DNA of 64,000 bases, taken from the NCBI GenBank assembly GCA_025846845.1, contig JAOYTL010000008.1, positions 310,001 to 374,000 of the forward strand. The letters are read 5' to 3'. The notes beneath the pieces are model-generated. The model saw only the letters and a program-made list of their open reading frames with translations, had not been told where the DNA came from and did no database searches. A program made the translations under genes and the position numbers. Positions within the stretch are counted from its first letter, which is position 1. Each line of letters begins with the position of its first letter. The DNA comes from Alloboseaceae bacterium BT-24-1 (lineage in GTDB: Bacteria > Pseudomonadota > Alphaproteobacteria > Rhizobiales > Beijerinckiaceae). Shown here piece after piece: positions 34,446 through 43,429 of this stretch.

Positions 34446-35312
34446 TCAGGCGCGGTCTGGGCGCGGCCGGATCAGGCCTTCCTGTGCGACCGAGGCGACG
34501 AGATGCCCCTCTCGATCGAAGATCAGCCCGCGCGAGAAGCCGCGCGCGCCCGAGGCCGAGGGACTGTCCTGGGCGTAGAGCAGCCAGTCATCGGCCCGGA
34601 AGGGGCGATGGAACCACATTGCATGGTCGAGGCTGGCGCTCTGGACGCGCCGGTCAAAGACGCTGGTGCCGTGAGCGATCAGGCTGGAATCGAGCAGCAT
34701 CAGGTCCGAGGCATAGGCGAGGACGCTCTGGTGCAGCGCTTGTTCATCGGGCAGTCTCTGCGATGCCCTGACCCAGACATTGAATTTCGGCTCCCGCGGC
34801 CCATCCGCCGCATAGCGGCTCATTTCGACGGGGCGGATCTCGATCGGCCGCTCGCGTCGGTAATAGGCGCGCACCGCCTCAGGCATATGAGGCAGCACGT
34901 CGCGTTCCATGCCGTCACGACCGGGAAGCTCCTCCGGCGTCGGCACGGCAGGCATCGGCATCTGATGGTCGTAGCCGGGTTCGGCGATCTGGAAGGAGAC
35001 CGACATGGCGAAGATCGCCGCATCCTTCTGCAGCGCCAGCACGCGCCGCGTCGAGAACGAGCCACCATCGCGCAGCTGCTCGACCTCGTAGACGATCGGG
35101 ATCGTCGGGTCGCCAGGCAGCATGAAATAGGCATGCAGTGAATGGGGCTGGCGTTCCTCGACCGTCTTGCAGGCGGCATAGAGCGCCTGGCCGATCACCT
35201 GGCCGCCGAAGACGCGGGTCCAGCCATTGTCGGGGCTGCGACCCTGGAACCGGTTGTGTCCGAGCGGTTCGAGATCGAAGATCGGGAGCAGTGTGTTCGC
35301 GGCTGGGTTCAT
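34446..35312 (-). CDS. tesB: Acyl-CoA thioesterase II
   Basis: The 288-residue protein is a double hot-dog-fold thioesterase of the TesB/ACOT8 type. It shows RVFGGQVIGQALYAACKTV near residue 33, HSLHAYFMLPGDPTIPIVYE in the first domain, and SASLDHAMWFHRPFRADDWL in the second domain, with the expected aspartate nearby. It hydrolyses a range of acyl-CoAs to free fatty acids and CoA. It is a single gene, divergent from the ubiquinone hydroxylase with a 113-bp gap. Confidence 0.94.
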   Translation of the reverse strand: MNPAANTLLPIFDLEPLGHNRFQGRSPDNGWTRVFGGQVIGQALYAACKTVEERQPHSLHAYFMLPGDPTIPIVYEVEQLRDGGSFSTRRVLALQKDAAIFAMSVSFQIAEPGYDHQMPMPAVPTPEELPGRDGMERDVLPHMPEAVRAYYRRERPIEIRPVEMSRYAADGPREPKFNVWVRASQRLPDEQALHQSVLAYASDLMLLDSSLIAHGTSVFDRRVQSASLDHAMWFHRPFRADDWLLYAQDSPSASGARGFSRGLIFDREGHLVASVAQEGLIRPRPDRA

Positions 35313-35425
35313 CGGCTGGAAACCGGCTCGGCACGGGCTTGCGGCACGGGCCGGCTATGGGCAAGACGGGAAGCATCAGCAACGAGCGATCCGGCGGCGT
35401 CAAGCGGCGCGATGCGAGGAAGGCC

Positions 35426-36679
35426 ATGATGCAAAGTCCAGAAAGCGCGAGCCGGCGTATCGTCATCGCTGGCGGCGGCGTCGCCGGGCTGACACTGGCG
35501 GTCGCGCTGAAGCAGGCGCTTGGCGAGGGCTTCCGCATCATCATCGCCGATCCGGCGCTGACCGGGCCAGCGCGTGCCGACAGCCGTGCCTATGCGGTCG
35601 CGGCGGCGGCGCGCAACATGCTGGAGGCACTCGGCGTCTGGCGTCTGGTGGAGACAGCATCGACGCCGATGACCGAGATGGTCATCACCGACAGCCGGAC
35701 ATCGGATCTGGTGCGTCCGGTCTTCCTCAGCTTCGACGGCGAGGTCGAACCCGGCCAGCCCTTCGCCCATATGGTCGAGAACGGTGCGCTGATGGCGGCA
35801 CTACTCCAGGTCTCGCGCGCCAATGGCGTCGAGCTGCGGGCCGAGGGCGTCCGCTCGGGCGCAGTCGACGACGGCGGTATGACTGCGGTGAGCTTCGCGG
35901 GCGGCGAGAGCCTCGATTGCGCCTTGCTGGTCGCGGCGGACGGGGCGCGTTCCAAGCTCCGCGAGCAGGCCGGCATCGGCTGGGTCGGCTGGTCCTATCC
36001 GCAATCGGGGATCGTCGCGACCATCGGCCACGAGCGGCCGCATGAGGGACGGGCAGTCGAGCATTTCCTGCCGTCCGGCCCATTCGCGATCCTGCCGCTG
36101 CCCGATGGCGGCAAGCTCGGCCATCGCTCCTCGATCGTCTGGACGGAAGCGAGCGAGAACGTCCCGGCGCTGCTGGCGCTCGACGACAGCGACCTCCTGC
36201 TCGAAGTCGAGCGCCGTTTCGGCCTCGAGCTCGGCGAGATCACCATGGAAAACCGCCCGGGCGCCTATCCCCTGTCATTCGGCGTGGCGCGTCGCTTCGT
36301 CGGCGAGCGGCTGGCGCTGCTCGGCGACGCCGCCCATGTCATCCATCCGATCGCTGGCCAGGGGCTCAATCTCGGGCTGAAGGACGTCGCGGCCCTTGCC
36401 GAGGCGATCGTCGATGCTGCCCGGCTCGGCCTCGATGTCGGCGGTTCCGAAGTGCTGGAAGACTATGAAAAGGGGCGGCGCTTCGACACGGTTGCCATGG
36501 GCGTCGTTACCGACGGGCTCAACCGGCTGTTCTCGAACGATTCGACGCCGCTCAGGCTGGCGCGCGATCTCGGCCTCGGCCTGGTCGAGCGCATGCCGGG
36601 GCTGAAACGCTTCTTCATCCGCGAGGCGGCGGGGTTGGGAGAATCGACGCCGCGCCTGCTCAAGGGCGAAATGCTGTAG
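35426..36679 (+). CDS. UbiH/UbiF-type FAD-dependent ubiquinone hydroxylase
   Basis: The roughly 417-residue flavoprotein has the N-terminal FAD-binding motif IVIAGGGVAGLTLAVALKQ, the mid-region LLVAADGARSKLRE (DG motif), and LLGDAAHVIHPIAGQGLNLG near residue 296, the usual UbiH/COQ6 signature. It hydroxylates a ring carbon in ubiquinone synthesis at the inner membrane; which position (C5, C6 or C1) cannot be decided from sequence alone, since alphaproteobacterial enzymes vary. ATG 35426 and 35429 follow a GAGGAAGG ribosome-binding site. No other ubi gene is adjacent. Confidence 0.9.
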   Translation: MMQSPESASRRIVIAGGGVAGLTLAVALKQALGEGFRIIIADPALTGPARADSRAYAVAAAARNMLEALGVWRLVETASTPMTEMVITDSRTSDLVRPVFLSFDGEVEPGQPFAHMVENGALMAALLQVSRANGVELRAEGVRSGAVDDGGMTAVSFAGGESLDCALLVAADGARSKLREQAGIGWVGWSYPQSGIVATIGHERPHEGRAVEHFLPSGPFAILPLPDGGKLGHRSSIVWTEASENVPALLALDDSDLLLEVERRFGLELGEITMENRPGAYPLSFGVARRFVGERLALLGDAAHVIHPIAGQGLNLGLKDVAALAEAIVDAARLGLDVGGSEVLEDYEKGRRFDTVAMGVVTDGLNRLFSNDSTPLRLARDLGLGLVERMPGLKRFFIREAAGLGESTPRLLKGEML

Positions 36680-36708
36680 GCGCTACCTGTTGCCGTGACC
36701 CAGAGTCA

Positions 36709-36727
36709 GACCCGGTCATACCGGGTC
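36709..36727. repeat. Small hairpin between convergent genes
   Basis: GACCCGG-TCATA-CCGGGTC forms a 7-bp stem 30 bp after the ubiquinone hydroxylase stop. A second stem TACTTG/CAAGTA is at 36785-36804. Neither has a U-tract, so any role as a terminator is uncertain. Confidence 0.4.
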
Positions 36728-36823
36728 GGGCCGGACGGTTATCGGCAGATCGCGCAGCAAACCTCCGCGCTCCTACCCGAATCTTACTTGAGTCAGCCCA
36801 AGTAGGACCGCGATTTCCCGGCG

Positions 36824-37033
36824 TTACCCTTCGAGCTGCCGCGCCTCTTCCGGCAGCATGATCGGGATGCCGTCGCGGATCGGATAGGCGAGCTTGGCGG
36901 CGCGGCTGATTAGCTCCTGGCGAGCGGCGTCGTATTCGAGCGTGGCCTTGGTGACTGGGCAGACGAGAATCTCCAGCAACTTCGGATCGATCCGCGTCGC
37001 CGCTGGAACCATGCTCTCGTCTTCGGGGCTCAT
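36824..37033 (-). CDS. Trm112-family small protein
   Basis: The 69-residue protein matches the Trm112/UPF0434 group: IDPKLLEILVCPVTKATLEY, then SRAAKLAYPIRDGIPIMLPE, ending EEARQLEG. Only one cysteine (in VCPV) is present, so the bacterial zinc-free form is likely. In eukaryotes Trm112 activates methyltransferases; the bacterial role is not settled. The first ATG at 37033 is used; a TTG six bases earlier is also in frame. It begins 21 bp after the gdhB stop and is probably in the same transcript. Confidence 0.88.
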   Translation of the reverse strand: MSPEDESMVPAATRIDPKLLEILVCPVTKATLEYDAARQELISRAAKLAYPIRDGIPIMLPEEARQLEG

Positions 37034-37054
37034 CGCCAAACTCTCTTCTCGGCC

Positions 37055-40000
37055 TCACCGGCGCGGCAGATCGGCCAGCATGCCGGCCGCGACCATCAGT
37101 TTTGGCAGGGAGAGGCCGGACATGGCAATGGCCGAGACGGTGGCGCGGGTGCGTTCGGCGTCGGCGCCGCGTTCCGCTAGCCACTCCTTCAGCGCATCAG
37201 GGCCCGATTTGCCAGTGGCGATCTCCTGCGTCATCCCGGCATGGGCGTCGGTCAGCGTCTCGACCGCGCGCTGGCGCGCCAGGCGCTCGTAATCGTCGGT
37301 CGCGGGCACGGACGCTGCCGCCGAGGCCAGCGTCGAGAAGCCGAAGACCGAATCGGCAGCGAAATGAATCCGCGCGACCTCGACGATGTCGCGCTTGGTG
37401 CGGCTGGCGATGTCGACGATGTCGGTCGCCTCGGCGAGCCAGGGCAGGCTGGCGACGCGCACGGCCAGCGGCTCGGGCACGCCTTCGGCCGTCAGCGCGG
37501 CGATGCGGGCGTTGCGCGCTTGCGCTGCCGCTTCCGGCAAGAGCTCGGCCAACGCACCCTCCAGCGCCGCGACGCCCTTGGCATAGTGCGCCACGGTCTG
37601 CTCGATCGTGCCGGGCGTGGCGACGCCGCGGCGCAGGAACCAGCGCATCCGGTCGACGACCAGTTCCTGCGCGGCGGCATAGAGCCCGGTCTGGGTCTTG
37701 CCCGGCAGCTTGGCGTCGAGCGCATCGATGGCGCCGTTCAGCGCGATCAGGTCGAAGGAATCGCGGGCGACGGCGTAGGCGGCGGCGATCGCCGGGGCCT
37801 CGGCGCGGGTCTGGTCGGCCAGCGTCGAGACGATGGCCGGGCCGCCGCGATTGATGATGGCGTTGGCGAGCTGGGTCGCGACGATCTCGCGGCGCAGCTT
37901 GTGGCCGGCGATCTCGGCGCCATAGCCCTCGCGCAGCGGTTGCGGGAAATAGCGGACGAGCTCGCTCTTCAGATAAGGATCGTCCGGAATGGCCGAGTCG
38001 AGCAGCGCGTCGTGCAGAGCGAGCTTGGCATAGGCGAGCAGGACGGCGAGCTCCGGCCGGGTCAGGCCTTCGCCGCGCTTCTCGCGCTCGATCAGCACTG
38101 CGTCGGACGGCAGGTACTCGACGCTGCGGTCGAGGCGGCCGTCCTCCTCGAGCTGAACCATCAGCCGGCGCAGATGTGGCGTCGCCTGGATGCCCTGCGC
38201 CTCCGTCAGCGAGAGCGCCAGGCTCTGCAGATAGTTGTTGCGCAGGACGAGAAGGCCGACCTCGTCGGTCATCTGCGCGAGCAGGGCGTTACGCTTCTTC
38301 TCGGGCAGGCGGCCGTCGCGAACGGGGTCGGCGAGCGCGATCTTGATGTTGACCTCGACGTCGGAGGTGTTGACGCCGGCGGAGTTGTCGATCGCGTCGG
38401 TGTTGAGGCGCACGCCATTGCGGGCTGCCTCGATGCGGCCGCGCTGGGTTGCGCCGAGATTGGCGCCCTCGCCGATCAACTTGGCGCGCAGATCGGCGCC
38501 GGTGACACGGATCGCGTCATTGGCGCGGTCGCCGACCTGGGCGTCGGTCTCGTCGCCGGCGCGGATATAGGTGCCGATGCCGCCGAACCAGAGCAGGTCG
38601 ACCGGCGCCTTCAGGATCGCCGTCATCAATTCGGCCGGCGTGACCTGCGCCTTGTCGAAAGCGAGCGCCTGCCGAACCTCGGCCGAGAGCGCAATGCTCT
38701 TGGCCTGGCGCGAGAAGATACCACCACCCTTGGAAATCAGCGACTTGTCGTAGTCGGCCCAGGAGGAGCGCGGCAGGGCGAAGATGCGCTGGCGCTCGGC
38801 CAGGCTCTTGGCCATGTCGGGATCAGGGTCGAGGAAGATGTCGCGGTGGTCGAAGGCGGCGACCAGCTTGATCGCTGGCGAGAGCAGCATGCCGTTGCCG
38901 AAGACGTCGCCGGACATGTCGCCGACGCCGGCGACGGTGAAGGGCGACGTCTGGATATCGACGTCGATCTCGCGGAAATGGCGCTTCACCGCCTCCCAGG
39001 CGCCACGCGCCGTGATGCCCATGCCCTTGTGGTCGTAGCCCTGTGAGCCGCCGGAGGCGAAAGCGTCACCGAGCCAGTGATGCTTCTCGGCCGAGAGCGC
39101 ATTGGCGGTGTCGGAGAAGGTCGCGGTGCCCTTGTCGGCGGCGACGACGAGATAAGGATCGTCGCCGTCATGGCGAACCGTATCCGGCGGCGGCAGGACT
39201 TTCTCGCCGTCGAGATTGTCGGTGAGCTCGAGCAAGGTGCGCACGAAGATGCGGTAGCTCTCCGTGCCTTCGGCGAGCCAGGCCTGGCGGTCGCTCGCCG
39301 GCGGCAAATGCTTCGGCACGAAGCCGCCCTTGGCGCCGACCGGGACGATGACGGCGTTCTTGACCTGCTGCGCCTTGACCAGCCCGAGCACCTCGGTGCG
39401 GAAGTCCTGCGACCGGTCCGACCAGCGCAGGCCGCCGCGCGCGACCTTGCCGAAGCGCATGTGCACGCCCTCGACGCGTGGCGAGTAGACGAAGATCTCG
39501 TAGAGCGGGCGCGGCAGCGGCATGCCGTCGACCTGACCCGAGGCGAACTTGAACGAGATCGTACCGCGCGGATGCCCGTCGGGGCCGATCTGGAAGAAGT
39601 TGGTGCGCTGGCCTGCGTCGATCAGGTTGACGAAGCGGCGCAGGATGCGGTCCTCGTCGAGGCTGGTGACGTCGGCGAGCGCGGCTTCGATCCGCTCGCG
39701 CTCGGCTTTCACCTGCTCGGCCCGCTTCTTGTCGGACAGGCGCGGATCGAACTTGGCGATGAAGAGCTTGACCAGCCCGGTGGCGATGCCGGAATGCCGG
39801 GTCAGTGCATCGGCGATGTAATCCTGCGCATAGGGCGCGCCGACCTGGCGCAGATAGCGGCCGAGCGCCCGCAGCAGCGCCGCTTCACGCCAGGCGAGGC
39901 CGGCTGCGAGGACGAGCTGGTCGAAGCGGTCGGATTCGGTGAGACCGCGGAACTGCGCCATCAGCGCCGCCTCGATCGTCGGATCGAGGTTCTCGATGTC

Positions 40001-41893
40001 GATCTCGCCGCCGCTGGCGCGCTCCAGCGTCATGTCGTGCAGCCAGACGCGCGCGTCGGTGCCGGTTCCACCGTTCTGCTGCGGCGTGATGTTGAAGGTG
40101 CGCTCGTTGACGACGCGGAAGCCCATGTTCTCCAGCATCGGCACGCGTTCCGACAGCGAGATCGCGGCGCCGCGCGAGAACAGCTTGAGATTGGCGCGGG
40201 TCGGGCCGTCGCCCTCGCGGCGGTAGAGATTGACCGCGCGCGGCCGCTCATCCGACAGCTTCTGCAGCATGTCGATGTCGATCAGCGCGTCCTCGGCGGA
40301 ATAGCGCTCGCGATAGGCGGCGCCGAAGGCCTCGGCATAGCGCTCGGCCAGTGAGCGTGCGGCCGGGCCCGCCTTCTGCGCGTCGAGCGCGTCCTTGAGC
40401 CCATCGCCCCAGGTCCGGACGATCGCAGTGATGCCGGCTTCCAGCGTATCGCGGTCGATCTTGGGCGTGCGGCCCTCGTCGCGGCCGATGATGTAGTGCG
40501 TCCGGGCGAGCGGACCTTCCGGATAGGCCGGATAGGCGGCGGAGACGCGGCCCTGGTAGAGGCGCGCGAGGAACTCGCCGACCCGGCGGCGCACGGTGGT
40601 GTCGTAGCGATCCTTCGGGATGAAGACGAGCGCCGAGACGAAACGGTCGAACTCGTCGGCGCGGGCGAGCGCGCGGATACGCGGCCGCTCGGTCAACTGC
40701 ATGATATCGAGGGCAAAACGCTCCAGCGTCTCGATGTCGATCTGGAAGAGCTCGTCGCGCGGGAAGGCGTCCAGCACATTGTAGAGGGCACGGCCGGAAT
40801 AGCTCGACGGATCGAAGCCGGTGCTCTTGAGGACGCGCGCGATCTTGAGGCGCAGATAGGGAATGGAGCGGGCGGTGCCGGTATAGGCGTTCGAGGTCAG
40901 AAGGCCGACGATGCGCAACTCGCCGTCGAGCCGGCCATCGGCGGTGAAGAGCTTGATGCCGACATAGTCGAGATGGACGCGGCGATGGACGCGGCTCTTG
41001 ACGTTGGCCTTGGTGATGATCAGCGCCTGCGGCTTGGCGAGGAAGGCGCGGATTTCCGGCGTCATCACCACGAGCTCGCGATTCTTGCGCAGCACCCGCA
41101 CGTCCGGGTCGCGCAGAATGCCTAGGCCCGACGAATCGACGGGGTCGGCGGCGGTGTCGCCGCCGGCGAAGCGATAGGCGCGCACGCCGAGCAAAGTGAA
41201 GTTGTCGCTGGCGATCCATTCGAGGAAGTTCAGCGCCTCGGTGACTTCGTCTTCCGGCAGCGGCGGCGGGTTGGCCCGGTAGGACTGGATCACTTCGGTG
41301 ATGCGGCCGCGCATTGCGGCCCAGTCGTCGACGGCGAGCCCGACATCGACATAGACGCGGGCGAGGCCGGCGGCGAGCCTGTCGCGTGCTTCGGCGGTGT
41401 CGATCCGGTCGAGATGGATATGGATCAGGCTCTCGCGGCGCGTGCCCTCGACGGCGCGGCCGGCGGCTTCGCCGGCGAGCGATTCGAAGGTGCCGTTGTC
41501 CTTGCGCACCACGGCGAGGATGGGGTGGGCGACCAGGCGGGGTTCATAGCCCTGCTCAGCCAGCTCGGCGAGAGTGGAATCGAGCAGGAACGGCTTGTTG
41601 TCGTTGACGACCTCGAGGATCGTGATCTGGCGTTCGCGCCCATCCTGCTTAACCGCCTCGTCGCGGAAGCGCAGATTGGGCTCGCCGGGTTTGCGCCGGC
41701 TGGCGAGGTGGGCATAGGCGGCATCGGCAGCACGGGCGAGCAGGTCCGCCGGCAGCGCGACAAGATCCTCGGCGACGGTGCGGCCATAGAGCAGCTTGGG
41801 GAATTCCGCGGGCATCGCCGAACCGAGCTCGCGGGCAGCGGCCTCGATCGCGCTGACAGCTGCAGCCGTGGCATTCGCTTCGCGCTTGGCCAT
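37055..41893 (-). CDS. gdhB: NAD-specific glutamate dehydrogenase, 180-kDa class
   Basis: At 1612 residues this is a full-length member of the large NAD-GDH class. The N-terminal third has ACT-like domains (RQITILEVVNDNKPFLLDS near residue 88), the catalytic domain contains FGKVARGGLRWSDRSQDFRT and VGAKGGFVPKHLP with the substrate lysine, and the nucleotide-binding part has AVGDMSGDVFGNGMLLS written in the protein as GVGDMSGDVFGNGM. It oxidises glutamate to 2-oxoglutarate and ammonium for use as a carbon source. ATG 41893 follows a GGGGGA ribosome-binding site. Nearby glnK-amtB also handles nitrogen but is a separate unit. Confidence 0.96.
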   Translation of the reverse strand: MAKREANATAAAVSAIEAAARELGSAMPAEFPKLLYGRTVAEDLVALPADLLARAADAAYAHLASRRKPGEPNLRFRDEAVKQDGRERQITILEVVNDNKPFLLDSTLAELAEQGYEPRLVAHPILAVVRKDNGTFESLAGEAAGRAVEGTRRESLIHIHLDRIDTAEARDRLAAGLARVYVDVGLAVDDWAAMRGRITEVIQSYRANPPPLPEDEVTEALNFLEWIASDNFTLLGVRAYRFAGGDTAADPVDSSGLGILRDPDVRVLRKNRELVVMTPEIRAFLAKPQALIITKANVKSRVHRRVHLDYVGIKLFTADGRLDGELRIVGLLTSNAYTGTARSIPYLRLKIARVLKSTGFDPSSYSGRALYNVLDAFPRDELFQIDIETLERFALDIMQLTERPRIRALARADEFDRFVSALVFIPKDRYDTTVRRRVGEFLARLYQGRVSAAYPAYPEGPLARTHYIIGRDEGRTPKIDRDTLEAGITAIVRTWGDGLKDALDAQKAGPAARSLAERYAEAFGAAYRERYSAEDALIDIDMLQKLSDERPRAVNLYRREGDGPTRANLKLFSRGAAISLSERVPMLENMGFRVVNERTFNITPQQNGGTGTDARVWLHDMTLERASGGEIDIENLDPTIEAALMAQFRGLTESDRFDQLVLAAGLAWREAALLRALGRYLRQVGAPYAQDYIADALTRHSGIATGLVKLFIAKFDPRLSDKKRAEQVKAERERIEAALADVTSLDEDRILRRFVNLIDAGQRTNFFQIGPDGHPRGTISFKFASGQVDGMPLPRPLYEIFVYSPRVEGVHMRFGKVARGGLRWSDRSQDFRTEVLGLVKAQQVKNAVIVPVGAKGGFVPKHLPPASDRQAWLAEGTESYRIFVRTLLELTDNLDGEKVLPPPDTVRHDGDDPYLVVAADKGTATFSDTANALSAEKHHWLGDAFASGGSQGYDHKGMGITARGAWEAVKRHFREIDVDIQTSPFTVAGVGDMSGDVFGNGMLLSPAIKLVAAFDHRDIFLDPDPDMAKSLAERQRIFALPRSSWADYDKSLISKGGGIFSRQAKSIALSAEVRQALAFDKAQVTPAELMTAILKAPVDLLWFGGIGTYIRAGDETDAQVGDRANDAIRVTGADLRAKLIGEGANLGATQRGRIEAARNGVRLNTDAIDNSAGVNTSDVEVNIKIALADPVRDGRLPEKKRNALLAQMTDEVGLLVLRNNYLQSLALSLTEAQGIQATPHLRRLMVQLEEDGRLDRSVEYLPSDAVLIEREKRGEGLTRPELAVLLAYAKLALHDALLDSAIPDDPYLKSELVRYFPQPLREGYGAEIAGHKLRREIVATQLANAIINRGGPAIVSTLADQTRAEAPAIAAAYAVARDSFDLIALNGAIDALDAKLPGKTQTGLYAAAQELVVDRMRWFLRRGVATPGTIEQTVAHYAKGVAALEGALAELLPEAAAQARNARIAALTAEGVPEPLAVRVASLPWLAEATDIVDIASRTKRDIVEVARIHFAADSVFGFSTLASAAASVPATDDYERLARQRAVETLTDAHAGMTQEIATGKSGPDALKEWLAERGADAERTRATVSAIAMSGLSLPKLMVAAGMLADLPRR

Positions 41894-42047
41894 GGTCGTC
41901 TTCCCCCTGCTAGTTTGCCGCAGCGATGACATAGCTCACAGGCCGCTGCAACTTTCGTCGCATGGCCGCAGCCAGATTGCACCAATATGGCGCGGAAACG
42001 GCAGCTTGTGCCCGATCCGCGCGGATATCACCGCAAGGAATGCAGAG

Positions 42048-42665
42048 ATGACGAAGAAGCATGACAAAGCGATGGTGGGCGAAGCGCCAGCGAAACAGGA
42101 TGCGCCGCCCGCTGTGATGGCACTCGCGCTGACCAAGGCCGAGCTCTCGCAGGAGATGCAGGCCTATTTCGCCAAATGCGAGGAGAAGCTCGGCTATGTG
42201 CCGAATGTCCTGCTGGCCTATACGCATGACGACGCCAAGCTCCAGGCCTTCGCCGCCTTCTATAACGACCTGATGCTGGCGCCGTCCGGGCTGTCGAAGC
42301 TGGAGCGTGAGATGATCGCGGTCGCGGTCTCCAGCGTGAACCGCTGCTATTACTGCCTCACGGCACATGGCCAGGCGGTGCGGCAGCTCTCCGGCGATCC
42401 GGTTTTCGGCGAGATGATGGTGATGAACTATCGCGCCGCGCAGCTCTCGCCGCGCCACCGCGCCATGCTCGATTTTTCGGTGAAGCTGACCGAGACGCCG
42501 CATCGGATCGAGGACGAGGACCGGGAAGCCTTGCGCAAGGCCGGTTTCAGCGAGCGCGACATCTGGGATATCGGAGCGGTCGCTGCCTTCTTCAACATGT
42601 CGAACCGGATCGCCTCGGCGGTCGATATGCGGCCAAACTCCGAATATCACGGCGCCTCTCGATAG
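42048..42665 (+). CDS. Peroxidase-related AhpD-like (carboxymuconolactone decarboxylase family) protein
   Basis: The 205-residue protein has the AhpD core: KLEREMIAVAVSSVNRCYYC with the redox pair C100-C103 and H107 in LTAHG. The N-terminus before residue 30 is disordered. AhpD-type proteins reduce peroxiredoxins or act as alkylhydroperoxidases; this uncharacterised-peroxidase subgroup has no defined partner. ATG 42048 has an AAGGA ribosome-binding site at good distance. It is divergent from gdhB (154-bp gap). No intrinsic terminator with a U-tract on the plus strand follows it. Confidence 0.88.
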   Translation: MTKKHDKAMVGEAPAKQDAPPAVMALALTKAELSQEMQAYFAKCEEKLGYVPNVLLAYTHDDAKLQAFAAFYNDLMLAPSGLSKLEREMIAVAVSSVNRCYYCLTAHGQAVRQLSGDPVFGEMMVMNYRAAQLSPRHRAMLDFSVKLTETPHRIEDEDREALRKAGFSERDIWDIGAVAAFFNMSNRIASAVDMRPNSEYHGASR

Positions 42666-42675
42666 CGGGCAACCC

Positions 42676-42793
42676 AAAGAAAAACGGCCGGCGGAAACCG
42701 CCAGCCGTGAGTTGGCCTGGACCAGTGGCCCGACCCGCCACAGCGCCGGAGGGGCTGGGGGGCTGACGTGTCCGGAGCCGGACAGGTCGGGCC
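42676..42793 (-). ncRNA. Candidate small RNA on the minus strand, about 118 nt
   Basis: On the minus strand a 9-bp stem GGCCCGACC/GGTCGGGCC (42785-42793 with 42727-42735) encloses the hairpin TGTCCG-GCTC-CGGACA (42769-42784) and a C-rich loop with CCCCCC and CCCCTCC (42746-42768). The RNA then runs to an 11-bp terminator stem with one mismatch (42684-42708) followed by TTTTTCTTT. A TTGCGG -35-like element with a TTGCCT -10-like element at 17 bp spacing lies just upstream. No gene on this strand is near, so the U-tract terminator needs its own transcript. The CCUCC loop recalls anti-Shine-Dalgarno motifs of known rhizobial sRNAs. Confidence 0.45.
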
Positions 42794-42981
42794 GTCTAGG
42801 CAACGAATCGGAGTTGAATGCCGCAACGGGGCGCTCGCTTGGCGCAAGCGCGGCAAAATCATGGCAATCGCGATGAAGGCGGAGGAAGGCGTCGGCACTG
42901 TCGTCAAGCTGTCTTGCCAGCGCCGAGAGGCAGGCGCATCATCCCTTGCCGGGCAACGGCAGGCGATGAACAGGAGGCGGG

Positions 42982-43350
42982 ATGAGTGAAAGCGAAACTC
43001 CGCCAGCGCAGCGAGCCGGCGCTGTCGTCGCCTTTCCGGCTGCCACCGCGCCCTCTTCCGTCACCTTCGACCGCCGCGAACTGAACGAGCTGCTCAATCT
43101 CTATGGCAGGATGGTCGCGGCCGGCGAGTGGCGCGACTACGCCATCGATTTCCTGCGCAACAAGGCACAGTTCTCGGTCTTTCGCCGCGCAGCCGAGGTG
43201 CCGCTCTACCGGATCGTCAAGGATCCGTCGCTGGCGCGGCGACAGGGCACTTATTCGGTGGTGACTGCGACCGGGCTGATCCTGAAGCGCGGAGCCGAGT
43301 TGAGCCGGGTGCTCAAGGTGCTCGACAAGCGGCTGAGCGTGGTGAGCTGA
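42982..43350 (+). CDS. DUF2794-family conserved hypothetical protein
   Basis: The 122-residue protein matches a small alphaproteobacterial family: VTFDRRELNELLNLYGRMVA, then WRDYAIDFLRNKAQFSVFRR and the C-terminal LYRIVKDPSLARRQGTYSVV. The function is unknown; residues 1-30 are low-complexity. The GGAGGCGGG before the ATG at 42982 is a strong ribosome-binding site. It is cytoplasmic by appearance, with no membrane segment. A bidirectional terminator follows. Confidence 0.88.
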   Translation: MSESETPPAQRAGAVVAFPAATAPSSVTFDRRELNELLNLYGRMVAAGEWRDYAIDFLRNKAQFSVFRRAAEVPLYRIVKDPSLARRQGTYSVVTATGLILKRGAELSRVLKVLDKRLSVVS

Positions 43351-43370
43351 GATCGCCGCGCAGGCTGGTC

Positions 43371-43410
43371 CAAAAAGAAAAGCCCCGGCCTTGCGGCCGG
43401 GGCTTCGTGT
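43371..43410. terminator. Bidirectional terminator between DUF2794 gene and the Bax inhibitor-1 gene
   Basis: A perfect 10-bp stem AGCCCCGGCC/GGCCGGGGCT (43381-43390, 43395-43404) with loop TTGC is preceded by AAAAAGAAA, giving a U-tract on the minus strand, and followed by TCGTGTTTT on the plus strand. Confidence 0.88.
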
Positions 43411-43429
43411 TTTCAGGCTATCGCCCTGA

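Noticed and set aside
37241..40354. Long plus-strand frames (601 and 425 codons) opposite gdhB
   Set aside because: They lie within the gdhB coding region, whose conserved motifs are in the minus frame.
42768..42989. A 73-codon plus-strand frame before the DUF2794 gene
   Set aside because: It has no ribosome-binding site or family match and overlaps both the DUF2794 start and the sRNA candidate's promoter region.
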